Source of the DNA: Pseudomonas sichuanensis
Lineage (GTDB): Bacteria > Pseudomonadota > Gammaproteobacteria > Pseudomonadales > Pseudomonadaceae
Reading direction: 5' to 3'
Length of the DNA: 64,000 nt
NCBI RefSeq assembly: GCF_003231305.1
Contig: NZ_QKVM01000002.1
Location: 124,001-188,000, forward strand
The position numbers were made by a program, and so were the translations under genes. Shown here piece by piece: positions 29,446 through 42,079 of the stretch (position 1 is its first letter; each line of letters opens with the position of its first letter). Below the pieces are notes generated by a model. It searched no databases. It was given only the letters and a program-made list of their open reading frames with translations, and was not told where the DNA came from.

Positions 29446-29850
29446 AGGTTCTTCCACGGAAACGGCGGCCACACGTCGAATCGACGAAACGACGGCAAAG
29501 GGCCGCATTATATCGGTCCTGCAGTCTCGGTGCAGTGTGTTTGTGCGATAGAAACCGTCGATAGGACGGTTTATCAGACTAAAGCAGTTGGAAACGGCAT
29601 GACCGCGATGCTAAAGCCAGCGTTTCGCTACTGGCAAGCCAATTACAGTCCTGGGGCGGGGAAAATTAACAGGTTGGTGAATTAAAAGAATTTCATCACC
29701 GAAGGGATCCAAAAGCAGGCTGATCTGGTGTCGTGGGAGCGGGCTTGCCCCGCGATGACGTTTGGCCTGGCGAGCGCGTTGGCGCTGCCAGTGCTGATCG
29801 CGGGGCAAGCCCGCTCCCACGCCAGATTCCGGTGCCTACAATGGCGGGTA
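29446..29850. other. alaS-astE intergenic region
   Basis: A 405-base gap. It holds the alaS promoter region with a perfect hairpin AAACCGTC/GACGGTTT (29552-29572) that may lie in the alaS leader, then a REP pair (29733-29820) just beyond the astE stop. No gene is supported. Confidence 0.7.
29733..29820. repeat. REP inverted pair, GGGCTTGCCCC type
   Basis: GTGGGAGCGGGCTTGCCCCG then CGAT, about 40 bases, and the inverted copy ATCGCGGGGCAAGCCCGCTC then CCAC. It lies 31 bases past the astE stop. Confidence 0.92.
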
Positions 29851-30858
29851 TCAGGCCAGCCGCTGCCCCGAGTCCGGCACGATGAGAATCCCCGCCCTGA
29901 GGCCATTCTTGACCTTGGGATTGGGGAAGATGATCCGCGCGCCCTCCTCCTCCACGACCCAGCGCGTTTCGGCCAGATCTTCGGCCAGCAGGTAGCCCTT
30001 GCTCAACTCGGAGAAGTTCTCGATGTCCGCCGGCAGGTGCAGGTGAAAACTGTCACTGTGCTTGATGATCTCGCGAGCGACGCTGAACAGCTTCAGGCCG
30101 TCGAGCGAGTCGCCGGTTTCAGGCTCGGTACCTTCGATGATCTGGATCAGGCGCTCTTCGAGCTTGTCGAGATTGACGCCTTCGTTCTGCCCGAACGGCC
30201 GCGCCTTGCCCAGTTCGAGGGTGAAGGCCTCGGCCTCCAGCTGCTCATAAGTGAAGGCACTGAAGGTAATCGAAGACTTGCTCTGCAACAGCACGGCTTC
30301 CATCCCTGCCGCAGCCAGGCGAGCCAGTTCACGCCGGGAATGCGTGCGGCCCTCCTTGTAGGGATACAAGGCGAACTGCTCGATCTTGGAACCGCGGATC
30401 GCGGTATGCAGGTCGTAATGCAGGCGGGTACGCTCCGGCTTGCTGAAGAACACCCGGGCAAACTGCTCGAGCTCAGCGGCACGCAAAGCCTCGAAGCCAC
30501 TGGAAAGCTCATGACGGCCATTGAACAGGCGGTTGATGTCCTGCTCGATGAAGCGCTCGCCCTTGCGGATCGCCGCCGGGTTGCCGAACAGGAACAGCAC
30601 CCTCGCACGGGGCTTGATCTTGCCATTGGCCACACCATGCAGCAGCCGCTCGAGCAGTTCGATAGGCGCCGTCTCGTTGCCATGAATCCCGGCCGATAGC
30701 AGCAGGTCCAGCCCACTGTCATCGCCTTCGGGCGGACGCACTTCCAGTGCGCCCTCCCCCAGCCAGCGCAAACGCGCGCCCTTGGGTGTCACTTGGGTCT
30801 TCTCGGCCGGTTCGTGATCGGTCAGGGTCAGCTCAAGCAGTTTGCCGAGGGCGAGCAT
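29851..30858 (-). CDS. astE: Succinylglutamate desuccinylase AstE
   Basis: A 335-residue zinc carboxypeptidase-like enzyme, last step of the AST pathway (N-succinylglutamate to succinate and glutamate). Zinc/catalytic motifs: [22 protein letters not shown] (His and Glu), [13 protein letters not shown] (third His), and a C-terminal domain with a [23 protein letters not shown] segment. ATG at 30858 is the family start; the frame stays open upstream into the neighbouring gene but is not homologous there. It is ten bases after the His-rich small gene. Confidence 0.95.
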   Translation of the reverse strand: MLALGKLLELTLTDHEPAEKTQVTPKGARLRWLGEGALEVRPPEGDDSGLDLLLSAGIHGNETAPIELLERLLHGVANGKIKPRARVLFLFGNPAAIRKGERFIEQDINRLFNGRHELSSGFEALRAAELEQFARVFFSKPERTRLHYDLHTAIRGSKIEQFALYPYKEGRTHSRRELARLAAAGMEAVLLQSKSSITFSAFTYEQLEAEAFTLELGKARPFGQNEGVNLDKLEERLIQIIEGTEPETGDSLDGLKLFSVAREIIKHSDSFHLHLPADIENFSELSKGYLLAEDLAETRWVVEEEGARIIFPNPKVKNGLRAGILIVPDSGQRLA

Positions 30859-30868
30859 AGGCACTTCC

Positions 30869-31159
30869 TTAGTGGTGGTGGCCGCAGTCCGGGCCATGGA
30901 CGTGATCGTCGTCATCACCGACCTCTGCCGGTTCCATTTCCAGTTGCAGGCTGACCAGGTTGGTGGCCATCGGACGCAACAGCAGGTTGGCGTACTCGGT
31001 GTCGTTCTCGTCGACATCGACACCGATCAGCAGCTGGCCGCGGCCGTCCTGCTGGATCCACACTTCCTTGCCTTGCCAGACCACGGCAAAGCGCGTGCAG
31101 GAGGTTTCCAGCTGGGTGCCGTCTTCATCTTCCAGGATCAGGCGCAGGGCGTCGGACAT
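30869..31159 (-). CDS. Small His-rich protein of unknown function in the ast operon
   Basis: A 96-residue protein between astB (15 bases upstream) and astE (ten bases downstream). Residues 1-75 look like a small beta-rich domain ([33 protein letters not shown], then [21 protein letters not shown]). The acidic tail ends [15 protein letters not shown], a cluster of six His/Cys ligands that suggests metal binding. A small gene occupies the same place in P. aeruginosa as I recall. No function is known to me; because AstE is a zinc enzyme, metal supply is a testable guess. Confidence 0.85.
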   Translation of the reverse strand: MSDALRLILEDEDGTQLETSCTRFAVVWQGKEVWIQQDGRGQLLIGVDVDENDTEYANLLLRPMATNLVSLQLEMEPAEVGDDDDHVHGPDCGHHH

Positions 31160-31174
31160 TGCAATTTCTCTCTA

Positions 31175-32524
31175 TCAAGGTTGGCGTTGGAACGGATACA
31201 CCGAGCCCAGCTTCATGATCTGGGTCAGCTCATCCAATGCCGTACGACATTCGATCAGCAGTTGCGGGTCGGCCAAGTCCGCTTCGCCAAGGCGATCGCG
31301 GTAGTGCTTGTCGACCCACTGCACCAAGGTGTCGTACAGCGAGGCGGTCATGATAACGCCTGGATTGACCGCCGCCAGTTCCGTTTCCTTCAAGGCCACG
31401 CGCAAACGCAGGCAAGCCGGGCCACCGCCGTTCTGCATGCTCTGCTTGAGGTCGAACACCTTGACCTCCTTCACCGGGCCGCCCTGGCTGGTCAGTTGCC
31501 CCAGGTACGCCCAGACGCGTTCGTTGTTGCGGCACTCTTCCGGCACCACCAGCAGCATGGAACCGTCGGCGCGGCTGAGCAGCTGGCTGTTGAACAGGTA
31601 GGAACGCACAGCGTCCTCCACCGTCACCGCCGAGCGCGGCACGCAGATGGCCTGGAACTGGCCACCCTTGCCGGCCAGTTTAGCCTGCAGCTGGCCGAGC
31701 ACGGCGTCGGTCTCGAGGAAGGCGTCCTCGTGGTAGAACAGCACCTCGCCGTTGCCCACCGAGATCACATCGTTGTGGAACACGCCCTGGTCGATCACCG
31801 CCGGGTTCTGTTGAGCGTAGACCACGCCATCGTCGCGCAGGCCGTGCAGCCGGGCGACCGCCTGCGAAGCTTCCAGGGTCTGGCGCGCCGGGTACTTCTG
31901 CGGCGCCGGATAGCGGCTGTCGAAAGCGCTGCGGCCATAGACGAAGAACTCGACGCCGGCATCGCCGTAATTTCGGCAGAACCGCGTGTGGTTGGCCGCG
32001 CCTTCGTCACCGAACTGCGCCACCGCCGGCAGCGCAGCATGGTGGGCGAAGTGCTTGTCGTCATTGAACATGGCCCCCAGCACACGGCTGGTGGTCGGGT
32101 GTTCGATACTGCGGTGGTATTTGCAGTTGAGGTTGGCGGCAGTGAAGTGCACGCGGCCGTCGGCGGTGTCGGCGCTGGGGCTGACCGTGGCGGCGTTGGC
32201 CACCCACATGCTCGAGGCCGAGCAACTGGCGACCAGCAACGGCATGGCTTCTTTCGCCGCGCGGCGGATCACCTCGGCGTCGCTGCCGGTGAAGCCCAGG
32301 CTGCGCAGGGCAGCCACATCCGGGCGCTCCTGCGGCGCCAGCACGCCCTGCTGGAAGCCCATTTCCATCAGCGCCTTCATCTTGGCCAGGCCCTGGCGCG
32401 CCGCTTCGCGCGGGTTGGAGCCCTGCTGGCTGTTGCTTTGTGACGCCACGTTGCCGTAGGACAAGCCACCGTAATTGTGGGTCGGCCCCACCAGGCCATC
32501 AAAATTCACTTCGTAGGATTTCAT
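31175..32524 (-). CDS. astB: N-succinylarginine dihydrolase AstB
   Basis: A 449-residue enzyme of the amidinotransferase fold that converts succinylarginine to succinylornithine, releasing CO2 and two ammonia. [22 protein letters not shown] is the family N-terminus; [17 protein letters not shown] carries the catalytic His, and [15 protein letters not shown] the catalytic Cys. ATG at 32524 is preferred over an in-frame TTG two codons earlier. In the run aruC-aruF-aruG-astD-astB-(96 aa)-astE. Confidence 0.96.
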   Translation of the reverse strand: MKSYEVNFDGLVGPTHNYGGLSYGNVASQSNSQQGSNPREAARQGLAKMKALMEMGFQQGVLAPQERPDVAALRSLGFTGSDAEVIRRAAKEAMPLLVASCSASSMWVANAATVSPSADTADGRVHFTAANLNCKYHRSIEHPTTSRVLGAMFNDDKHFAHHAALPAVAQFGDEGAANHTRFCRNYGDAGVEFFVYGRSAFDSRYPAPQKYPARQTLEASQAVARLHGLRDDGVVYAQQNPAVIDQGVFHNDVISVGNGEVLFYHEDAFLETDAVLGQLQAKLAGKGGQFQAICVPRSAVTVEDAVRSYLFNSQLLSRADGSMLLVVPEECRNNERVWAYLGQLTSQGGPVKEVKVFDLKQSMQNGGGPACLRLRVALKETELAAVNPGVIMTASLYDTLVQWVDKHYRDRLGEADLADPQLLIECRTALDELTQIMKLGSVYPFQRQP

Positions 32525-32547
32525 CGGCAAGGCTCCGAGACCTGTTG

Positions 32548-34011
<1,464 letters not shown>

Positions 34012-35040
34012 TTACTGAGCCTCCCGGCCGGCGGACAGCGGCACCGCGCGCACATTGTCGCCGGCGCCCAGGCGCAGGCGCTTGGCGGTCAGCGGATCGA
34101 CCACCAGGGTGCCTGCGGCAAGGCGCGCCGGCGCGGCAGTGATGCGGCAGTCTTCGCGCTTGCGGTTGTGAATGATGTAAGGGGTGGCGTCGTCACCCGG
34201 GGTGCCGACAGCCAGCACCAGGGTTTCGCTTTCACGCACTGCACGGATCTTCGAGGTTTCGCACTCGATGGCCGGGCCTGCGTCGAAGATGTCGACATAC
34301 CCCTGGTAGTTGAAGCCTTCGCGCTTGAGCATGGCCAGCGCAGGCTCGGTGTCGGTGTGCACGCGGCCGATCACGTCGCGCGCAGCCTGCGACAGGAAGC
34401 AGGTGTACAACGGGAACTTGGGCATCAGTTCGGCGATGAACGACTTGTTGCCTACCCCGGTGAGGTAGTCGGCCTGGCTGAACTCCATCTTGAAGAAGTG
34501 CCGGCCCAGGCTTTCCCAGAACGGCGAGCGCCCGGATTCATCGGACATGCCGCGCATCTCGGCGATGATCTTGTTGCCGAACAGTTGCGGGAACTCGGCG
34601 ATGAACAGCATCCGCGCCTTGGACAGCAGCCGGCCGTTGAGGCCGCTGCGATAGTCGCTGCGCAGGAACAACGAGCACAGCTCGGAGTTGCCGGTCAGGT
34701 CGTTGGCCAGGAACAGCGTGGGGATTTCGCGGTAGATGCCCAGTTCCTGCGAGGCGCTGACGGTCAGCCCTACCCGGTAGTTGTACCAGGGCTCGCGTAA
34801 ACCGACGGCGCCGGCGATGGCACTGATGCCGACCACCAGGCCTTCGTCGTTCTCCAGCACGAACAGGTAGTCGGTGTCGCCGCGCTCGGCTTCACCGCGG
34901 AAGCTCTTCTCGGCCCAGCCGACACGCTGGCCGAGGCGCTCTTCGTTGGCCGGGAGCGTGGTCAGCCCGGTGGTGCCGGTGCTGCGGGCCAATTCGATCA
35001 GCGCGGGTAAATCGCTGCTGCGTACAGGACGAACGATCAT
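34012..35040 (-). CDS. aruG: Arginine N-succinyltransferase subunit beta (AruG/AstA)
   Basis: A 342-residue AstA-family protein (MIVRPVRSSDLPALIELARSTGTTGLTTLPANEERL; SPFWESLGRHFFKMEFSQADYL; GFNYQGYVDIFDAGPAIEC) that transfers succinyl from succinyl-CoA to arginine. Pseudomonads carry two tandem paralogues, AruF and AruG, which form a heteromeric enzyme that also acts on ornithine. This is the second in order, corresponding to AruG. It is 55 bases from aruF and abuts astD. Confidence 0.94.
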   Translation of the reverse strand: MIVRPVRSSDLPALIELARSTGTTGLTTLPANEERLGQRVGWAEKSFRGEAERGDTDYLFVLENDEGLVVGISAIAGAVGLREPWYNYRVGLTVSASQELGIYREIPTLFLANDLTGNSELCSLFLRSDYRSGLNGRLLSKARMLFIAEFPQLFGNKIIAEMRGMSDESGRSPFWESLGRHFFKMEFSQADYLTGVGNKSFIAELMPKFPLYTCFLSQAARDVIGRVHTDTEPALAMLKREGFNYQGYVDIFDAGPAIECETSKIRAVRESETLVLAVGTPGDDATPYIIHNRKREDCRITAAPARLAAGTLVVDPLTAKRLRLGAGDNVRAVPLSAGREAQ

Positions 35041-35095
35041 GCTATCTCCTTGTGCGGCGGTCTGTGCCCGCCGCGAAACTCTCTGTTCCGGCTTA

Positions 35096-36115
35096 TCAGA
35101 CCGCTACCAGGCGCACGCTGGCACCCTCGCCGACGCCCAGGGCATCGGCGGCTTCGCTGTTCAGGCTGACCGGCTTGCCCGGCACCCAGTCAAGCTCCAG
35201 CAGCACCGCGCGGTAATCCTGCAACTGGCCGTTGCACACCAGGTACGGGCGGCCGCCCTTGACCGGCGCTTCGTCGAGCTTGACCGGCACCACACGGCTC
35301 TGGGCGATCGAACGGATGCCCGAAGCACGGGCATGCAGGGTCGGGCCGCCGTCGAAGATGTCGATGTAGTGCTCGGTCTCGAAGCCCTCACGCATGAGGA
35401 TGTCGAAGGTGATCTGCGCACGCGGGTGCACCTGGCCCATCGCTTCCTGGGCCTCATCGTGCAGCAGCGGCACATAGATCGGGTAGTGCGGCATCAGCTC
35501 GGCCAGGAAGGTACGGCTCTTCAGGCCGCACAGGCGCTCGGCGTCGGCGTAGTTGAGGTCGAAGAAGTTGCGCCCGATGGCATCCCAGAACGGCGACTCG
35601 CCCTGCTCGTCGCTGTAGCCGACGATTTCGGTCACCACCGACTCGGCGAAACGCTCCGGGTGCGCGGCCATGAACAGCAGGCGGCCACGCGAGTTGAGTT
35701 CGGCGAAGGCGCTGTTCACCAGCTCCGGCAGCACATAGAAGCTGGTCAGCAGGCTGTTGCCGGTGAGGTCGTGGCACAGCGACAGGACGTGGATCTTGTT
35801 GTGGATCTTCAGCTCGCGCGAGGCATGCACGAAGGTCTCGTTGCGAAAGCTGTAGAACGGCTCGGAGTAGCCGGCAGAGGCGACGATGGCCGAGCAGCCG
35901 ACCAGCTTGCCGGTGGCGCTGTCTTCGAGCACGAAAAAGTAGCTCTCTTCGCCATTGAAGCTCACTTCAGCGGCGAAGGAGGTTTCCGAGGCGGCGATCT
36001 TGTCGCCCAGGCGACCGGCATCGTCCGGCAGCGAGGTGACACCAATGGGGCTGTCGGCAGCCATGCGCTGCACTTCGTTCAGATCAGCCATTTGCGCGGG
36101 GCGCATCACCAGCAT
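35096..36115 (-). CDS. aruF: Arginine N-succinyltransferase subunit alpha (AruF)
   Basis: A 339-residue paralogue of the next gene (MLVMRPAQMADLNEVQRMAADSPIGVTSLPDD; SPFWDAIGRNFFDLNYADAERL; GFETEHYIDIFDGGPTLHA). AruF and AruG align along their whole length, a clear tandem duplication. Together they make the first AST enzyme. Its start follows aruC by 149 bases, a gap large enough for a minor promoter though none is obvious. Confidence 0.94.
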   Translation of the reverse strand: MLVMRPAQMADLNEVQRMAADSPIGVTSLPDDAGRLGDKIAASETSFAAEVSFNGEESYFFVLEDSATGKLVGCSAIVASAGYSEPFYSFRNETFVHASRELKIHNKIHVLSLCHDLTGNSLLTSFYVLPELVNSAFAELNSRGRLLFMAAHPERFAESVVTEIVGYSDEQGESPFWDAIGRNFFDLNYADAERLCGLKSRTFLAELMPHYPIYVPLLHDEAQEAMGQVHPRAQITFDILMREGFETEHYIDIFDGGPTLHARASGIRSIAQSRVVPVKLDEAPVKGGRPYLVCNGQLQDYRAVLLELDWVPGKPVSLNSEAADALGVGEGASVRLVAV

Positions 36116-36264
36116 GGTGTCACTCCTTTCGGGAAAGCGCGCCGATCAATCGGCACGGGAAAACAGCGGGCACGCGCCACTACCTGCAAGCAGGTGCCCG
36201 CATTGAAATTCTGGATTCGCCCGCCCTGATCATGCTCAGGGCGGGCGACGGGACTACCGGGCGA

Positions 36265-37630
<1,366 letters not shown>

Positions 37631-37715
37631 AACAGTGTCGCAATCGCGCAGTGTAACGGCAGCGGGGGAATGGGTGAACGGGTGTTCACATCAACAAAGG
37701 CGACTCACCTGTGCC

Positions 37716-37808
37716 GGCCCCTTCGCGGGTAAACCCGCTCCCACAGGGACCGCACAAACATCGAATGCTGCACAGGCTCTGTAGGAGCGGGTTTACCCGC
37801 GAAGAGGC
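37716..37808. repeat. REP inverted pair, GGGTTTACCC type
   Basis: CTTCGCGGGTAAACCCGCTC then CCAC, about 35 bases, and the inverted GTAGGAGCGGGTTTACCCGC then GAAG. It lies just past the argR stop. Confidence 0.9.
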
Positions 37809-37828
37809 CGACACAGGCAATAAAGAAA

Positions 37829-38809
37829 TCAGCCCTTCTCGGCAGGCGCCGAGCTGAGCTCGAACGGGCTGCTGCTGCGGCGCTGGTTGCGGTCTTCACG
37901 CGGCGTTGCGCCAAAGAAGTTGCGGTACGCACTGGAGAAGTGCGGCCCGGAGGAGAACCCACACGACAGGCCAATCTGGATGATCGACTTGCTGGTCTGC
38001 ATCAGCATCTGCCGCGCCTTGTTCAGGCGCAGCTCCAGGTAATACTGGCTGGGCACCCGGTTGAGGTACTGCTTGAAGATCCGCTCCAACTGGCGACGGG
38101 ACACGCACACATGCTGGGCGATCTCGTCGGTGGTCAGCGGCTCTTCGATATTGGCCTCCATCAGCAGCACCGCCTGGGTGAGCTTCGGATGGCTGGAACC
38201 CAGGCGGTTCTGCAGCGGGATACGCTGACGCTCACCCCCTTCACGAATGCGCTCGACCACCAGCTCTTCGGATACCGCACCGGCCAGTTCGGCACCGTGG
38301 TCACGCGCCAGCACCGCCAGCAACAGGTCGGTCACCGCCATGCCGCCACAGGCGGTCAGGCGGTCCCGATCCCAGTCGAACAGGTGGCTGGTGGCGATCA
38401 CCTTGGGGAACCGCTCGGCAAAATCGTCCTGCCAGCGCCAGTGCACCGCGGCGCGGTAACCATCGAGCAGCCCCATCGCCGCCAGCGGATAGACCCCGGC
38501 GGACAGGCCACCGACCATGCAGCCACTGCGCGCCAGCTGCTTTAGTGCGGCCGACAGCGCCGAACTGATTGCCGCCGGCGGCTCGTCGGCCAGCAGGAAC
38601 AACTTCTGGCAACCTTCCAGGCGGCCGTTCCAGGCCTCGCCCGGCAGGCGCCAGGCGCCTTCATGCCCGGCCTCGGCCTGCAAGTAGACCAGCTCGTAGA
38701 CCACTTCCGGATGTACCCGCTGGGCCACCTGCAACACCTCGTCGGCCAACGCCAGGGTCAGCGGCTTGGTGCTGGGCCAGATGAGAAATCCGATTCGCTG
38801 GGTGGTCAT
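37829..38809 (-). CDS. argR: Arginine-responsive AraC-family regulator ArgR
   Basis: A 326-residue protein: an N-terminal GATase1/DJ-1-like domain (RIGFLIWPSTKPLTLALADEVL ... GCMVGGLSAGVYPLAAMGLLDG) and a C-terminal AraC pair of helix-turn-helix motifs (LTTDEIAQHVCVSRRQLERIFKQYL and IIQIGLSCGFSSGPHFSSAYRNFFGATP). This is the Pseudomonas ArgR, unrelated to enteric ArgR, which activates the aru and aot operons in arginine. It follows aotP in the importer operon. ATG at 38809 gives about the length of the P. aeruginosa protein. Confidence 0.95.
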   Translation of the reverse strand: MTTQRIGFLIWPSTKPLTLALADEVLQVAQRVHPEVVYELVYLQAEAGHEGAWRLPGEAWNGRLEGCQKLFLLADEPPAAISSALSAALKQLARSGCMVGGLSAGVYPLAAMGLLDGYRAAVHWRWQDDFAERFPKVIATSHLFDWDRDRLTACGGMAVTDLLLAVLARDHGAELAGAVSEELVVERIREGGERQRIPLQNRLGSSHPKLTQAVLLMEANIEEPLTTDEIAQHVCVSRRQLERIFKQYLNRVPSQYYLELRLNKARQMLMQTSKSIIQIGLSCGFSSGPHFSSAYRNFFGATPREDRNQRRSSSPFELSSAPAEKG

Positions 38810-38911
38810 AGGGCGTGGTCCGAAACCTGGAGGGGAAGGTTCGCGCTCGTGGCGCCAAGGCATGCCGCGCGCGTTGCGCAGCATGCCCCATTATGGTGCA
38901 AAGTGCAGCCT

Positions 38912-39676
38912 TTACTTCAGGCTACCGGAGAGGAACTGCTTGAGTCGTTCGGACTGCGGATTGACCAGCACTTCACGCGGGCAGCCGCGCTCTTCCACCA
39001 GGCCTTTGTGCAGGAACACCAGCTGGTTGGAGACTTCACGGGCAAAGCCCATCTCGTGGGTGACCACCACCATGGTGCGGCCTTCCTGGGCCAGCGACTG
39101 CATCACCTTGAGCACATCGCCCACCAGCTCAGGGTCCAATGCCGAGGTCGGCTCGTCGAACAGCATCACCTCGGGCTCCATGGCCAGGGCGCGGGCGATG
39201 GCCACACGCTGCTGCTCGCCGCCGGACATGTGCCCGGGGAACGCATCCTTGCGATGGGCGACACCGACCTTGTTCAGGTAGTGCTCGGCCTTTTCCAGCG
39301 CTTCCTTCTTGTTCACGCCCAGCACATGCACCGGGGCCTCGATGACGTTCTCCAGCGCAGTCATGTGCGACCACAGGTTGAAGTGCTGGAACACCATCGA
39401 CAGGCGCGAACGCATGCGCTGCAACTGTTTCGGGTCGGCGGCCTTGAGCGCGCCGTCCTTGCCGGCCACCAGCTTGAGCTCTTCGTTGTTGAGCAGGATC
39501 CGGCCGGCATGCGGCTGCTCGAGCATGTTGATGCAACGCAGGAAGGTCGATTTGCCCGAGCCACTGGAGCCGATGATGCTGATCACGTCGCCTGCCTTGG
39601 CTTCGAGGGAGATGCCCTTGAGCACCTCGTGGCTGCCGTAGCGCTTGTGCAGGTCTTGGATTTGAAGTTTGTACAT
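38912..39676 (-). CDS. aotP: Arginine/ornithine ABC transporter ATP-binding protein AotP
   Basis: A 254-residue ATPase of the HisP family: Walker [17 protein letters not shown]-loop [12 protein letters not shown], signature [15 protein letters not shown], Walker [15 protein letters not shown], switch [14 protein letters not shown]. It energises uptake of L-arginine/L-ornithine through AotQ/AotM. The start ATG at 39676 is only 22 bases past the aotM stop, so the unknown gene (aotO) found here in P. aeruginosa is missing. Confidence 0.95.
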   Translation of the reverse strand: MYKLQIQDLHKRYGSHEVLKGISLEAKAGDVISIIGSSGSGKSTFLRCINMLEQPHAGRILLNNEELKLVAGKDGALKAADPKQLQRMRSRLSMVFQHFNLWSHMTALENVIEAPVHVLGVNKKEALEKAEHYLNKVGVAHRKDAFPGHMSGGEQQRVAIARALAMEPEVMLFDEPTSALDPELVGDVLKVMQSLAQEGRTMVVVTHEMGFAREVSNQLVFLHKGLVEERGCPREVLVNPQSERLKQFLSGSLK

Positions 39677-39698
39677 GCTGTCGGTTCTCACAGAGCGG

Positions 39699-40397
39699 TC
39701 AGTGCTTGCGCGGCGCCAGGTAGCCGAGCCAGCGGCGTTCGGCCATCTTGAACAGGCGCACCAGGATGAAGGTCAGGCACAGGTAGAACACGCCCGCCGT
39801 GATGTAGGCCTCGAAAGGCAGGTAGTACTGGGCATTGACCGTGCGCGCAGCGCCGGTGATGTCGATCAGGGTGACGATCGACGCCAGGCTGGTGGTCTGC
39901 AGCATCATGATCACCTCGTTGCTGTACTGCGGCAACGCACGGCGCAGCGCCGACGGCAGCAGGATGCGACGGTACATCTTGAAGCGCGACATGCCGATCG
40001 CCTTGGCGGCTTCGATCTCGCCATGGGGCGTGGCCTTGAGGCTGCCGGCGATGATCTCGGCGGTGTAGGCGCTGGTGTTGATGGCGAACGCCAGGCAGGC
40101 GCAGAAGGTCGCACTGGATAGCCACGGCCACAGGAAGCTTTCGCGCACCGCCTCGAACTGGGCCAGGCCGTAGTAGATCAGGAACAGCTGCACCAGCATC
40201 GGCGTGCCGCGAATGACGTAGGTGTACAACCAGGCGGTCATGTTCACCACCGGCTGCTTCGATACCCGCATCAAGCCCAGCGGGATGGCCGCCAGCAGGC
40301 CGAACAGCAGCGACAGCGCCAGCAGCTTCAGCGTGGTCAGCAGGCCGCCCAGGTACAGCGGCATGGCTTCCCAGATGACGTTGTAGTCAAAGATCAT
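39699..40397 (-). CDS. aotM: Arginine/ornithine ABC transporter permease AotM
   Basis: A 232-residue inner-membrane permease of the His/Glu/Arg/opine family with about five membrane helices. The EAA loop [46 protein letters not shown] contacts the ATPase. Its ATG overlaps the aotQ stop (ATGA), so the two permeases are coupled. Confidence 0.93.
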   Translation of the reverse strand: MIFDYNVIWEAMPLYLGGLLTTLKLLALSLLFGLLAAIPLGLMRVSKQPVVNMTAWLYTYVIRGTPMLVQLFLIYYGLAQFEAVRESFLWPWLSSATFCACLAFAINTSAYTAEIIAGSLKATPHGEIEAAKAIGMSRFKMYRRILLPSALRRALPQYSNEVIMMLQTTSLASIVTLIDITGAARTVNAQYYLPFEAYITAGVFYLCLTFILVRLFKMAERRWLGYLAPRKH

Positions 40398-41083
40398 AGT
40401 TCAACCACCTTGACGCCAACCGAGTAGCGCTTCTCGAGATACTTCAACGCCAGCAGCGAGACACTGGTCAACACCAGGTACAGCGCTGCCACCGCCAGGA
40501 AGAAGGTGAAGGGTTCGCGGGTGGCATCGGCCGCCTGCTTGGCCTTGAACATCATGTCCTGCAGGCCGACCACCGAAATCAGCGCGGTCGCCTTGGTCAG
40601 CACCAGCCAGTTGTTGGTGAAGCCCGGGATCGCCAGGCGGATCATCTGCGGCACCATGATGCGGAAGAACACTTGCAGGTTGCTCATGCCATACGCCGCA
40701 CCGGCCTCGGCCTGCCCCTTGGGGATGCCCAGGAAAGCGCCGCGGAAGGTTTCCGACAGGTAGGCCCCGAAGATGAAGCCCAGGGTGCCGATACCGGCCA
40801 CCAGCGGGTTCAGGTCGATGTAGTCGTCATAGCCCAGCAGCGGTGCCAGCCGGTTGAGCAGGTCCTGGCCGCCGTAGAAGATCAGCAGGATCAACACCAG
40901 GTCAGGGATGCCACGGATCACCGTGGAATACAGGTCACCCAGCCAGGCCAGCCAGCGCACCGGCGACAAGCGCAGCGCCACACCGATCAGGCCGAGGACG
41001 ATGGCCAGGGCCATCGACGACAGGGCGAGCTGCAGCGTCAGCCACGCCCCATCGAGGATGACTGCCCCATAGCCTTTCAACAT
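40394..41083 (-). CDS. aotQ: Arginine/ornithine ABC transporter permease AotQ
   Basis: A 229-residue permease (MLKGYGAVILDGAWLTLQLALSSMALAIVLGLIGVAL), also with the EAA loop YLSETFRGAFLGIPKGQAEAGAAYGMSNLQVFFRIMVPQMIRLAIP. It pairs with AotM. It is separated from the binding-protein gene aotJ by 91 bases that hold a perfect 12-bp stem. Confidence 0.93.
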   Translation of the reverse strand: MLKGYGAVILDGAWLTLQLALSSMALAIVLGLIGVALRLSPVRWLAWLGDLYSTVIRGIPDLVLILLIFYGGQDLLNRLAPLLGYDDYIDLNPLVAGIGTLGFIFGAYLSETFRGAFLGIPKGQAEAGAAYGMSNLQVFFRIMVPQMIRLAIPGFTNNWLVLTKATALISVVGLQDMMFKAKQAADATREPFTFFLAVAALYLVLTSVSLLALKYLEKRYSVGVKVVEL

Positions 41084-41114
41084 GATTGCAATTCCTCAGG
41101 GCTTGGGAATGAAA

Positions 41115-41153
41115 AATGGTGCAAACCTCAGAGATTCTGCTGTTTGCACCATT
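41115..41153 (-). repeat. Intercistronic stem-loop between aotJ and aotQ
   Basis: AATGGTGCAAAC (41115-41126) and GTTTGCACCATT (41142-41153) are perfect inverted repeats with a 15-base loop and no T-run after them. It sits 22 bases past the aotJ stop. Such hairpins commonly protect binding-protein mRNA and lower permease expression; that role is inferred. Confidence 0.75.
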
Positions 41154-41174
41154 GCACAGGTGAAACCCGACGTC

Positions 41175-41960
41175 TTACTGAGCGTCAGGGCCGTAGATGT
41201 CGAAGTTGAAGTACTTCTTCTCGATCTCTTTGTACTTGCCGTTGGCGCGGATCGCGTCGATGGCCTTGTTGATGCGCTCGCGGTTGGCGTCGTCACCCTT
41301 GCGCACGGCGATACCCACGCCATCACCGAAGTACTTCACATCGGTGAACGATGGGCCGACGAAGGCGAAGCCCTTGCCGGCGTCGGTTTTCAGGAAACCG
41401 TCTTCGAGCAGGGTGGCATCGGCCACGGTACCGTCGAGGCGACCGGCCGCCACGTCCAGGTAGATTTCGTTCTGGGTGCCGTAAGGCACGACGGTAGCGC
41501 CTTTCGGGGCCAGGACTTCCTTGGCGAAGCGGTCGTGGATCGAGCCACGCTGCACACCGATTTTCTTGCCCTTGAGTTCGTCCAGGCTGGCGCTGACGGT
41601 GGTGCCTTCCTTCATCACCAGGCGAGCTGGGGTGAGGTAGTAGCGCTTGGTGAAGTCGACCGACTTCTTGCGATCGTCAGTGATCGACATGGACGACAGG
41701 ATGGCGTCGATCTTGCGCACTTTCAGTGCCGGGATCAGGCCATCGAATTCCTGCTCGACCCAGGTGCACTTGGCTTTCATCTCTTCGCACAGCGCGTTGC
41801 CGATGTCGTAGTCGAAGCCGGCGATGCTGCCGTCGGGTTGCTTGAAGGCGAAGGGTGGGTAAGCGGCTTCGATACCGATCTTCAACGGCTTCTCATCGGC
41901 CTGCGATACCAGGGAAAACACGGAAAGCGCCAGGGCGCCAAGCAGTGCAAGCTTCTTCAT
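41175..41960 (-). CDS. aotJ: Arginine/ornithine periplasmic binding protein AotJ
   Basis: A 261-residue class 3 solute-binding protein: signal peptide [23 protein letters not shown], then the family signature [36 protein letters not shown], domain-switch [17 protein letters not shown], and C-terminal [25 protein letters not shown]. It delivers L-Arg/L-Orn to AotQMP. The ATG at 41960 has GGAG upstream and begins the signal peptide. First gene of aotJQMP-argR. Confidence 0.95.
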   Translation of the reverse strand: MKKLALLGALALSVFSLVSQADEKPLKIGIEAAYPPFAFKQPDGSIAGFDYDIGNALCEEMKAKCTWVEQEFDGLIPALKVRKIDAILSSMSITDDRKKSVDFTKRYYLTPARLVMKEGTTVSASLDELKGKKIGVQRGSIHDRFAKEVLAPKGATVVPYGTQNEIYLDVAAGRLDGTVADATLLEDGFLKTDAGKGFAFVGPSFTDVKYFGDGVGIAVRKGDDANRERINKAIDAIRANGKYKEIEKKYFNFDIYGPDAQ

Positions 41961-42079
41961 CAGGTAACTCCATCGGTACGGGGCAATACAAGGCAGGTGT
42001 AACGGCTGCCCGATATGCGAATGGGTACAACGCGAGCCGCGCAGGTTTCGACCAAGGTCGCAGACCACGAGCGAGTGAG

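Noticed and set aside
29733..29820. Regularly repeated palindromes considered as CRISPR repeats
   Set aside because: They occur as inverted pairs scattered between genes, not as direct repeats with unique spacers; no cas genes are present.
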